Assembly (NCBI GenBank): GCA_002682825.1 | Contig: NOKP01000002.1 | Coordinates: forward strand, 997,132 to 1,061,131 | Source of the DNA: Neonectria sp. B-13 | Taxonomy: Eukaryota; Ascomycota; Sordariomycetes; Hypocreales; Nectriaceae | Length of the DNA: 64,000 nucleotides | Reading direction: 5' to 3' | Shown: in pieces, positions 37,701 to 49,700 of the stretch | How positions within the stretch are numbered: position 1 is the first letter of the stretch | Layout of the letters: each line of letters begins with the position of its first letter | Made by a program: the position numbers and the translations under genes | The notes under the pieces: model-generated | What the model saw: the letters and a program-made list of their open reading frames with translations, nothing else | The model's database searches: none | Told to the model about the DNA's origin: nothing

Positions 37701-40700
37701 ACCCCAGCCTGACATGTCTTACCATTAGCACAGTCAGTGTCAACGGTGCAGTCAGTGGTAGCTGGGGGCGTGCAGATTCCGGATTCACAAGTCTGACCGG
37801 AACCGCAATCGCTATCCACGGTGCAGTCGGTCGTAGCAGGAGGCGTACAGACTCCAGATTCACAGGTCTCGCCTGAAGCACAGTCGGTATCAACAGTGCA
37901 ATCAGTCGTAGCAGGAGGTGTGCAGACTCCAGATTCGCAAGTCTGACCGGAACCGCAATCGCTATCCACGGTGCAGTCGGTCGTAGCTGGAGGCGTGCAA
38001 ATTCCGGATTCGCAAGTCTCGTTATTGGAACAATCAGTGTCAGCTGTACACTCGGTCGGAGGAGAGGTGCAAACTCCAGACTCGCACGTCTCGCCATCAG
38101 CACAGTCGGTGTCAGCAGCGCAATCAGTCGAGACGATGCAGATGCTGCCATCACAACTCTGGCCAGAAGCGCAGTCATCATCAGAGGAGCAGCTAATAGG
38201 AGGAACAGTACAGACACCAGCCTCGCAAGTATCACCGCCGGTACAATCGCTATCAGATGTACAGCCAGTCGTCGTGGGAGGTGTACAGACGCCAGCCTCA
38301 CAGGTGTCACCGCCAGTACAATCGCTGTCGGATGAGCAGCCAGTTGTAGTGGGAGGTGTACAGACCCCAGCCTCGCAAGTGTCACCGCCGGTACAATCGC
38401 TATCAGATGTGCAGCCAGTCGTCGTGGGAGGTGTACAGACCCCAGCCTGACATGTCTCGCCAGAAGAGCAGTCACTATCAGACGAGCAGCTAACAGGAGG
38501 AGCAGTACAAACCCCAGCCTCGCAAGTATCGCTACCAGTACAATCACTGTCTGATGAACAGGTGGTTGAAGGGGTAGTGCAGATACCAGCCTGACATGTC
38601 TGGCCGCCGGTACAATCGCTGTCGGATGAGCAGCCGGTCGTAGTAGGAGCAGTACAAACCCCAGCCTCGCAAGTATCACCACCAGTACAATCACTGTCTG
38701 ATGAACAGGAGGTTGGAGGAGTGGTACAAATACCAGCCTGGCATGTCTGGCCGCTAGTACAATCGCTGTCGGATGAGCAGCCAGTTGTAGTGGGAGGTAT
38801 ACAGACGCCGGCCTCGCAGGTGTTGCCGCCGGTGCAATCGCTATCTGATGAACAGGTGGTTGGAGGAGTAGTGCAAATACCAGCCTGGCATGTCTGGCCG
38901 CCAGTACAATCGCTGTCGGATGAGCAGCCGGTTGTAGTGGGAGGTGTACAGACGCCGGCCTCGCAGGTATTTCCGCCGCTGCAATCGCTGTCCGAGGAAC
39001 AGGTGGTTGGAGCAGTAGTGCAAATACCAGCCTCGCAAGTCTGGCCGGAAGAACAGTCATCATCCGATGAGCAGTCAGTTGCTATTGGGGGTGCGCAGAC
39101 TCCAGCCTGACAGGTCTGTCCATTGTTACAATCGCTGTCAGATGTACAGGAGGTTGAAGGAGTAGTGCAAACTCCAGCCTGACATATCTGGCCGCCAGTA
39201 CAATCACTGTCAGATGCGCAGACAGCTGTAGTGGGGGGCGTACAGACACCAGCCTGGCATGTCTGGCCATCGGTGCAGTCACTATCAGAGGAGCAGTCGG
39301 TTGCTATGGGAGGTGCGCAGGCTCCGGCTTGGCACGTCTGGCCGCCGGTGCAGTCGCTGTCAGAAGAACAGGAAGTTGAAGGAGTGGTACAGACTCCAGC
39401 CTGGCATGCCTGACCACTGGTGCAGTCGCTGTCAGAAGAACAGGCTGTTGATACAGTGCAGATACTATTCTCGCAAGTTTGTCCGGAAGTGCAGTCATCA
39501 GAGGAGGAACAGGTAGTCGGGGCAGTGGTACAAACTCCGGCCTGGCAGGTCTGACCGCTGGTGCAGTCGCTGTCAGAAGAACAGGAAGTTGAAGGAGTGG
39601 TACAGACTCCAGCCTGGCATGTCTGGCCGCTCGTACAATCGCTATCGGATGAACAGGAGGTTGAAGGAGTAGTACAGACTCCAGACTGGCACGTCTGGCC
39701 GCCGGTGCAATCGCTGTCAGATGAACAGGAGGTTGATGGAGTAGTGCAAACACCAGCCTCGCAGGTCTGGCCGCCGGTGCAATCGCTGTCAGAGGAGCAG
39801 TCAGTGGTAGCGGGAGGCATACAGACACCTGTCTCACAGGTCTCCCCAGAGGCACAGTCGTCATCGGATGAACAGGCGCTTATAGTAGTGCAGACGCCAG
39901 CCTCACAAGTCTGACCGGATGTGCAGTCTGTATTGCTCGTACACCCAGTTGTGACAGGAGTACAGACACCAGCCTCACAGGTCTGACCGGATGTACAGTC
40001 GGTGTTGCTTATACACCCAGTTATGATAGGAGTACAGACACCAGCCTCACAAGTTTGACCGGTTGTACAGTCATCATTAGATGAGCAGTCAGTTGTTGTG
40101 ATAGGAGTACACACTCCAGCCTCACAGGTCTGACCGGACGTGCAGTCGGCGTTGCTTGCACACCCAGTTGTGATAGGAGTACAAACTCCAGCCTCACAGG
40201 TCTGACCGGACGTGCAGTCGGCGTTGCTTGTACACCCAGTTGTGATAGGAGTACAAACTCCAGCCTCACAGGTCTGACCGGACGTGCAGTCGGCGTTGCT
40301 TGCACACCCAGTTATGATAGGAGTACAGACACCAGCCTCACAAGTTTGACCGGTTGTACAGTCATCATTAGATGAGCAGTCAGTTGTTGCGGGAGGTGTA
40401 CAGACTCCGGACTCGCAAGTCTCCCCGGAGGCACAATCGCTGTCGGATGAACAGGCTGTCGATACGACGCAGATACTATTTTCGCAAGTTTGGCCGGAAG
40501 TGCAGTCATCGGAGGAGGAACAGGTAGTCGGGGAAGCGCAAGTACCATCGCTGCAAGTCTGGCCGGTAGGGCAGTCGGCATCGCTTGAGCATGTAGCTGT
40601 GGTAGTGCAGATGCCGGATTCGCAGGTTTGTCCACTCGCGCAGTCGGTATTGCTTGAGCATGCAGGCGTGGCTGGAGTGCAAACCCCGGATTCGCAGGTC

Positions 40701-43700
40701 TGTCCATTCGCACAGTCGGTATCGCTCGAGCATGTCGCTGTGGTAGTGCAGATGCCGGATTCACAGGTCTGTCCACTCGCGCAGTCGCTATCGCTCGAGC
40801 ATGTAGATGTGGCTGGAGTGCAGACCCCAGACTCACACGTCTGGCCGGATGAGCAGTCGCTATCGCTCGAGCAACTCGCTGTGGCTGGAGTGCAAACCCC
40901 TGATTCGCAGGTCTGTCCACTTGCGCAGTCAGCATCGCTTGAGCATGTCGCAGTGGTAGTGCAGATGCCGGATTCACAGGTCTGTCCACTAGTACAGTCG
41001 GTATCGCTTGAGCATGTAGACGTAGCCGGAGTGCAGACCCCGGATTCGCAGGTCTGTCCACTCTCACAGTCGGCATCGCTCGAGCATGTAGACGTAGCCG
41101 GAGTGCAAACCCCAGACTCGCACGTCTGGCCGGACGAGCAGTCGCTATCGCTTGAGCAGCCCGGTGTGACTGGAGTGCAGACCCCAGACTCACACGTCTG
41201 GCCTGATGAGCAGTCGCTATCGCTCGAGCAACTCACTGTGGTTGGAGTACAGACCCCAGACTCACATGTTTGGCCGGACGAGCAGTCATTATCACTCGAG
41301 CAGCCCGGTGTGACTGGAGTGCAGACCCCGGACTCACACGTCTGTCCAGACGAGCAGTCACTATCGCTTGAGCAACTCGCTGTGGCTGGAGTGCAAACCC
41401 CGGACTCACACGTCTGGCCGGAGGAGCAGTCGCTATCGGAGGAGCAGGTAGTCGCAGTAACGCAGCCACCATCCGCGCAAGTCTGACCGGTAGGACAATC
41501 GGTATCTGAAGAACATCCTGTTGTAGCAGTACAGATGCCAGAGTCGCAGGTCTGTCCACTTCCGCAGTCACTATCCGTGCTGCATCCGGGCGACGAGCAA
41601 ACCCCAGAGGCACAAGTTTCGCCGCTGGCACAATCAGCATCAGACGAACAGTCTGTAGATACAACACAGATGCTACCATTGCAGCTCTGACCGGAAGCAC
41701 ATTCATCATCGGAGGAGCAGCTAGTCGGCGGAGTAGTGCAGGTTCCGGATTCACACGTCTGCCCTGTAGGACAGTCATTATCAGATGTGCAGCCGGCAGA
41801 GACTGTGCAAACACCAGCCTCGCAAGTTTGGCCAGAGGGACAATCTGTATCCGAGGAACAATCAGCCGCGGTAGGTGTACAAACGCCGGATTCGCACGTC
41901 TCGCCAGTTGCACAGTCAGAATCAGCTGAACAGGCGGTTGAGACAGTGCAGGTACCAGCCTCGCAAGTTTGGCCGGAGGAACAATCGGTATCCGAGGAAC
42001 AATCAGCTGCGGCAGGTGTACAAACGCCGGATTCGCATGTCTCGCCAGTTGCGCAGTCGGTATCAGCTGAGCAAGCTGCTAAGACAGTACAGGTGCCGCT
42101 GTTGCAAGTCTGGCCGGTTGGACAATCTGAATCCAAGGAACAGTCGGCCGCGGGAGGTGTACAGACGCCGGATTCGCACGTCTCACCGGTTGCACAGTCA
42201 GAATCAGCTGAACAGGTGGTTGAGGCAGTACAGGTGCCGCTGTTGCAAGTCTGGCCGGTAGGACAATCTGAATCCAAGGAACAGTCGGCCGCGGGAGGTG
42301 TACAGACGCCAGATTCACACGTCTCACCAGTTGCACAGTCAGAATCGGCTGAACAAGCGGTTGAGACGGTGCAGGTGCCGCCGTTACAAGTCTGGCCAGT
42401 AGAACAATCTGTATCCGTGGAGCATACAGTCGGTGCAGTGCAGACTCCAGATTCACAGGTCTGCCCACTAGAGCAGTCAGTGTCCGTGGCGCAGGTAGTT
42501 GAAATAGTACAAGTCCCGGCCTCACAAGTCTGACCGGTGGGACAATCCGTATCCGCGGAGCAGGCTGTTGTGGTGGTACACACTCCAGATTCACAAGTCT
42601 CGCCAGTTGCACAGTCAGTGTCCGTGGTGCAGGCAGTTGAAATAGTACAGGTCCCTGCCTCGCAAGTCTGACCGGTGGGACAATCCGTATCCGCGGAGCA
42701 GACTGTTGTGGCGGTACAGACTCCAGATTCACAGGTCTGCCCGCTAGAGCAGTCAGTGTCCGTGGTGCAGCCAGTAGCAGGAGCAGTGCAAACTCCAGAC
42801 TCGCACGTCTGGTCATCAACGCAGTCCTCGTCTGTGGCACATGCAGCGGTTGTAGTGCAGGTCCCGGCTTCACAGGTCTCTCCACTGGTGCAATCCTCGT
42901 CAGACGAACAGGTAGTCGCAGAAGTGCATGAACCGGATTCGCAAGTCTGACCAGAATCGCAGTCGTTATCCGATGAGCAAGTAGCAGCAGTGCAGACACC
43001 AGACTCGCAAGTCTGACCAGTGGCACAGTCACTATCAGAAGAACAGCCGCCTGTTGTTGGGGGTGTGCAGACACCAGACTCGCAAGTCTGACCAGAATCG
43101 CAGTCGCTATCCGATGAGCAAGTAGCAGCAGTGCAGACACCAGACTCACAAGTCTGACCAGTGGCACAGTCACTATCAGATGAACAGCCCCCTGTTGTTG
43201 GCGGTGTGCAGACTCCAGATTCACAGGTCTGCCCGCTAGAGCAGTCAGTGTCCGTGGTGCAGGCAGTTGAAATAGTACAGGTCCCGGCCTCACAAGTCTG
43301 CCCAGTAGCACAGTCGCTATCAGACGAACAGCCGCCTGTTGTTGGGGGTGTGCAGACCCCGGACTCACAAGTCTGGCCGGTGGCACAGTCACTATCAGAA
43401 GAACAGCCCCCTGTTGTTGGTGGTGTACAGACTCCAGACTCGCAGGTCTCGCCAGTGGCACAGTCGCTATCAGAAGAACAGCCCCCNNNNNNNNNNNNNN
43501 NNNNNNNNNNNNNNNNNNNNNNNNNNNNNNNNNNNNNNNNNNNNNNNNNNNNNNNNNNNNNNNNNNNNNNNNNNNNNNNNNNNNNNNNNNNNNNNNNNNN
43601 NNNNNNNNNNNNNNNNNNNNNNNNNNNNNNNNNNNNNNNNNNNNNNNNNNNNNNNNNNNNNNNNNNNAGGTCTGCCCAGTAGCACAGTCGCTATCAGAAG

Positions 43701-46700
43701 AACAGCTCCCTGTTGTCGGGGGTGTGCAGACCCCGGACTCGCAGGTCTCGCCAGTGGCACAGTCGCTATCAGAAGAACAACTCCCTGTTATCGGGGGTGT
43801 GCAGACTCCAGACTCGCAGGTGTCGCCAGTGGCACAGTCGCTATCAGAAGAACAGCCCCCTGTTGTCGGGGGTGTGCAGACTCCAGACTCGCAGGTGTCG
43901 CCAGTGGCACAGTCGCTATCAGAAGAACAGCCCCCTGTTGTTGGTGGTGTGCAGACTCCAGACTCGCAGGTTTGACCAGTTGCACAGTCGCTATCAGAAG
44001 AACAGCTCCCTGTTGTTGGTGGTGTACAAACCCCAGAGTCGCAGGTTTGGCCGGACNTCGCCAGTGGCACAGTCGCTATCAGAAGAACAGCCCCCTGTTG
44101 TTGGTGGTGTGCAGACTCCAGACTCGCAGGTTTGACCAGTTGCACAGTCGCTATCAGAAGAACAGCTCCCTGTTGTTGGTGGTGTACAAACCCCAGAGTC
44201 GCAGGTTTGGCCGGACGAGCAGTCGGCATCGATCGTGCAAGAAGTCGTAGTAAGAGTACATACCCCTGACACGCAAGTTTCCCCGCTAGCGCACTCATCA
44301 TCAGATGAGCAAGCGGTGGAAACAATGCAAATGCCAGAGCTGCAAGACTGGCCACTATCACAATCGGTATCCACGGTGCAGACAGTCGATGCAGTGCAAA
44401 CTCCGGACTGGCACGTCTCACCGGAAGCGCAGTCGGAATCTGCCTGGCATACCAGTACGGCACTGCAGGTACCGTCGCTGCAAGTCTGGCCCTCGGCACA
44501 GTCACTATCAGACGAACAAGCCGTTGAAACCGTGCAGAGTCCAGCGTTACAGGTCTGTCCAGTGGCACAATCGGTATCAGATGAACATGTTGTTGAAGGT
44601 GCAGTGCAGACTCCAGAGTCACACGTCTCGCCCGTGGCACAATCGGCATCGACTGCACAATCAGCTGCGGGAGGGACACAGGTTCCAGAAGTGCAAGTTT
44701 CGCCGGTGGCACAATCATTATCCGAAGCACAGCTAGCTGTGGGAGGAGTACAAACACCAGCATTGCATGTCTCTCCAGATGTGCAATCGTTGTCGGAGGA
44801 GCATGTAGTCGAAACGGCACAAGAACCACCAGTGCAAGTCTGACCAGTAGGACAGTCGGCATCGGAGGAACAGCCGGTTGTGGGCAGGGCGCAAGCACCC
44901 GACTGGCAGGTCTGCCCGCTGGGGCAGTCTCCATCAACCGTACAAGCAGTTGAAATAGTACAGACGCCAGAGTTGCAAGTCTGGCCGTTGCTGCAGTCGT
45001 CGTCGGTTGAGCAACCAGCTGTGGGAGGGGTACAGACCCCACTATCGCAAGTCTCCCCAGTAGCGCAGTCATCATCAGTCGTGCATCCACCTGAAGCGAT
45101 ACAGATACCGCCGGAACAAGTCTGGCCGTCAATGCAATCGTCTGAGGAGGAGCAAGGATTCGGAGTGGTACAGACTCCAGACTCACAGGTCTGGCCACTA
45201 GTGCAGTCATCGTTGGATGAGCAGCCTGATGTAGGTGGTGTACAGATCCCAGTCTCGCAAGTCTCTCCATTGCTGCAATCGCTATCAGAAGAACATGTAG
45301 GTCCTGAAGGCGTGCAAGTTCCAGCCTGGCAAGTCTCTCCATTTGTGCAATCGTTATCAGAAGAGCAACCTGCTATTGGAGGTGTGCAAATTCCAGCCTG
45401 GCAAGTTTCTCCGTTGCTGCAATCGCTATCAGAAGAACATGTAGGTCCTGAAGGCGTGCAAGTTCCAGCCTGGCAAGTTTCTCCATTTGTGCAATCGCTA
45501 TCAGAAGAGCAACCTGATGTCGGAGGCGTGCAAGTCCCAGCTTCACAGGTCTCCCCATTGCTGCAATCGCTATCAGAAGAGCACCCAGTTGCTGGAGGCG
45601 TGCAAGTCCCGGCCTCGCAAGTGTCTCCGTTGCTGCAATCGCTATCAGAAGAGCAACCTGTTGTCGGAGGCGTGCAAGTCCCTGAATCGCACGTCTCTCC
45701 GTTGGTACAATCGCTATCAGACGAGCAACCTGTGGTAGATGCAGTACAAACACCAGATTCACAGGTCTCGCCAGTAGCACAATCGGTATCAGCTGTGCAT
45801 GAACTTGAAGTGGTGCAAATACCAGCATTGCAAGTTTGGCCGCTGGCACAGTCAGAGTCTGTAGAACAGCTTGTGGTTGCGGGACTGCAGGTGCCGGATT
45901 CGCAAGTCTGCCCGGTACCACAGTCGCTATCAGAGGAGCAACCACTTGCTGGAGGAGTGCAAACACCAGCCTCACAGGTCTCGCCAGTAGCACAATCGGT
46001 ATCAGCTGTACATGAGGTTGAAGCGGTGCAAATACCAGCATCGCAAGTTTGGCCGCTGGCACAGTCAGAGTCTGTAGAACAGCTTGTGGTTGCGGGACTG
46101 CAGGTGCCGGATTCGCAAGTCTGCCCTGTACCACAGTCGCTATCAGAGGAGCAACCACTTGTTGGAGGAGTGCAAACCCCAGCCTCACAAGTATTGCCAG
46201 TGGCACAGTCACCATCAGTACTGCAACCAGCCGAGCTAGTACAGACTCCAGATTCACAAGTCTCGCCCTCGCCACACTCGTCGTCAGACGAACATGGAGT
46301 TGAAACAACACAGATTCCTCCAGAGGAACAAGTTTGATCACCGTCGCATTGGTCGTCGGAAGAACATGGAGTCGGAACAGTGCATACACCAGCCTGGCAG
46401 GTTTCCCCTGAGGCACAGTCACTGTCAGAGGAACAGCCACTGGATGGAGGCGTACACACTCCAGCCTGACATGTCTCGCCGGAAGAGCAGTCATTATCTG
46501 AAGAACAGTCAGTTGTAGTGGGAGGTGTACAGACACCAGCCTCGCAGGTTTCTCCTGAGGCACAGTCACTGTCTGAGGAACAGCTGCTGGTTGTGGGTGT
46601 GCAAACCCCAGTCTCGCAGGTTTCCCCCGAGGCACAGTCACTGTCTGAGGAACAGCTGCTGGTTGTGGGTGTGCAAACCCCAGTCTCGCAGGTCTCTCCT

Positions 46701-49700
46701 GAGGCACAGTCACTGTCTGAGGAACAGCTGCTGGTTGTGGGTGTGCAAACCCCAGTCTCGCAGGTCTCTCCTGAGGCACAGTCACTGTCTGAGGAACAGC
46801 TACTGGTTGCGGGTGTGCAAACACCAGTCTCGCAGGTCTCTCCTGTAGCACAGTCACTACTACTCGCGCATCCCGTCGTCGAGGTACAGGTCCCGGAGAC
46901 GCATGTCTGGCCGCTGGCACAGTCACTATCGAGTGAGCAGCTAGCCGTTGCGGGAGTGCAGACCCCAGACTCGCAGGTGTCGTCGTTGGCACAATCAGTG
47001 TCAGATGAGCAACCGGTTGGTGGGGTACAGACTCCAGAGTTGCAAGTCTCGCCTGTAGCACAATCCGAGTCTAATGAGCAACCAGTTGGTAGGGTACAGA
47101 CTCCAGAGTTGCAAGTCTCGCCTGTAGCACAATCCGAGTCTAACGAGCAACCGGTTGGTGGGGTACAGACTCCAGAGTCGCAAGTCTCGCCTGTAGCACA
47201 ATCCGAGTCTAACGAGCAACCAGGGGGGGGGGTACAAACTCCAGAGTCGCAAGTCTCGCCTGTAGCACAATCGTCGTCGGAACTACAATCAGTCGACACA
47301 ATGCAAATGCCAGAACCACAACTCTGTCCAGTCGCGCAGTCATCGTCAGATGAACAGGGAGTGGAAGGAGTACAGCTACCAGACTGACAGGTCTCGCCAG
47401 TCGCACAATCGCTATTTGCTGTGCATGAACTAGCCGTAGTACATAATCCAGCTTGGCAAGTTTGGCCAGTGGTGCAATCAGTATCTGATGAGCAGCTAGT
47501 AGTTGCGGGAGGCGTGCAAACTCCAGAGTCACAGGTCTCGCCAGTAGCACAGTCCCCATCAGTTGAACAACTGTTTGAAGTAATACAGACTCCAGCTTGG
47601 CAGGTTTGGCCGGTGGTGCAATCAATATCTGATGAGCAGCTAGTAGTTGTGGGAGGTGTGCAAACTCCAGAGTCACAGGTCTCGCCAGTAGCGCAATCCG
47701 TATCAGAGGAGCAGCCAGTCGAAGTACAGACTCCAGACTCGCACGTCTGACCTGTGCCACAGTCGGTATCTGATGAGCAGCTAGTAGTTGCGGGAGGTGT
47801 GCAAACTCCAGAGTCACAGGTCTCGCCAGTAGCGCAATCCGTATCAGAAGAGCAGCCAGTCGAAGTACAGACTCCAGATTCACAAGTCTGACCGCTACTG
47901 CATTCAGTATCTGATGAACAAGTCGCCGGGGGAGTGCACACGCTGCCGTCACAAACTTGTCCTGTAGGACAGTCGGCATCAACTGAACAGTCAGGTGCTG
48001 TGCAGACTCCAGACTCGCAAGTCTCACCGGTTGCACAATCGCCATCGGATGAGCAAGCAGTCGCAGCCGTGCAAACACCAGCTTCACAAGTCTGGCCTGT
48101 TTGACAGTCTGCATTAGATGAGCAGGTCGGCGAAGAAGTAGTACAGACGCCGGCCTGGCAAGTCTGCCCAGTTGAGCAATCTCCATCAGAAGAACAGGTA
48201 GTCGGATTGGTGCAAACACCAGCTTCACAAGTCTGCCCAGTTGAGCATTCTCCGTCAGAAGAACAGGTAGTCGGATCAGTGCAAACGCCGGCCTCACATG
48301 TCTGCCCGGTGTCACAGTCATTGTCTGTGGAACACCCACCCTCGATGCAGATCCCGGACTGACAGCTGCTACCTGAATTACAGTTATCGTCTCCTGTACA
48401 GACTGTTGCACAGCTGCCAGATGCGCAGACTTCATTTGTTCCGCAGTCGTCGTCGATGGAACACTCGGGAGCCGTAGTGCAAGCTCCGGACTGACATGTC
48501 TGTCCAGAGTCGCAGTCGGTATCGGATGAACACGCAGGGGCCGTAACGCAAGCTCCAGACTGACATGTCTGTCCAGATTCGCAGTCGGCATCGGCCGAAC
48601 ATTCGGGGGCTGTCGCACAAGCTCCGGACTGACATGTCTGTCCGGAGCCGCAGTCGGCGTCGGACGAACATCCGGGGGTCGTAGTACAAGCTCCGGACTG
48701 ACATGTCTGTCCGGATTCGCAGTCGGTATCGGACGAACATTCGGGGACTGTCACACAAGCTCCGGACTGACATGTCTGTCCGGAGTTGCAGTCGGCATCG
48801 GATGAACATTCGGGGGCTGTCGCGCAAGCTCCGGCCTGGCACGTCTGTCCTGAGTTACAGTCGGCGTCGGATGAACACGCAGGGGCCGTAGCGCAAGCTC
48901 CAGACTGACATGTCTGTCCGGAGCCACAATTGTCGTCAGTGACACATCCAAAAACACACGTGCCAGATTGGCAAGTCTCGCCGGTGGCACAATCCTCGTT
49001 GGTGGCACATCCGCCAGCAACACAGATTCCGGACTGGCAGCTTTGGCCCAACGGACACTGATCAGTAGCTGTGCAAAGAGTTTCACAAATTCCGGATTGG
49101 CAGATCTGGTCGAGTTCACAATCATCATTCGTCGAACATGGGGGCGTCGCCGCACAGGTGCCGTCCTGGCATGTTTGACCAGTGCCACAGTCGGTGTCAG
49201 TCGAACAAACGGTCGTAGCAATGCAAGCTCCGCCTTGGCATGTCTGGCCGGTGCCACAGTCGGTGTCAGTCGAACAAACGGTCGTAGCAATGCAAGTTCC
49301 GCCTTGGCATGTCTGGCCGGTGCCACAATCGGCGTCAGTTGAACACACAGATGGAGTGACACAAGTCCCGCTCTGACAGTTTTGACCGGTACCACAATCG
49401 TCGTCAGTTGAACAAGTGGTAGCAACACATGTCCCATCCTGACAGGTCTGACCGACATCGCACTCATTATCCGCCGTGCATCCACCCTCGATACAAATTC
49501 CGGACTGGCAGGAACCCCCAGTATTGCAGTTGTCGTCCGTAACGCAAGTGGTCTTACAGCTTCCAGACTCACAGACCTGGCCGGGCTCACAATCATCGTT
49601 GCTCGAACATTCTGGTGTCGTGACGCAAGTCCCCGACTGACATATCTGGCCAGTAGCGCAGTCGGCACTCGTTGAGCACCCGGTATCGGTGCAAAGTCCA

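Noticed and set aside
36421..39063. Minus-strand 880-codon frame, and others such as 9217-11838 and 33667-35088, in shifted phases
   Set aside because: Low-complexity Ala/Arg/Leu/Pro readings of the same tandem DNA one base out of phase, with no signal peptide or domain.
44880..46337. Long plus-strand open frame (485 codons), and many similar ones with 'QTPxxQVxPxxQS' wording across 4.7-52 kb
   Set aside because: They lie antisense to the giant frame and repeat with the same period. The repeat sequence simply lacks stops in this phase; the cysteine-conserving minus frame is far longer.
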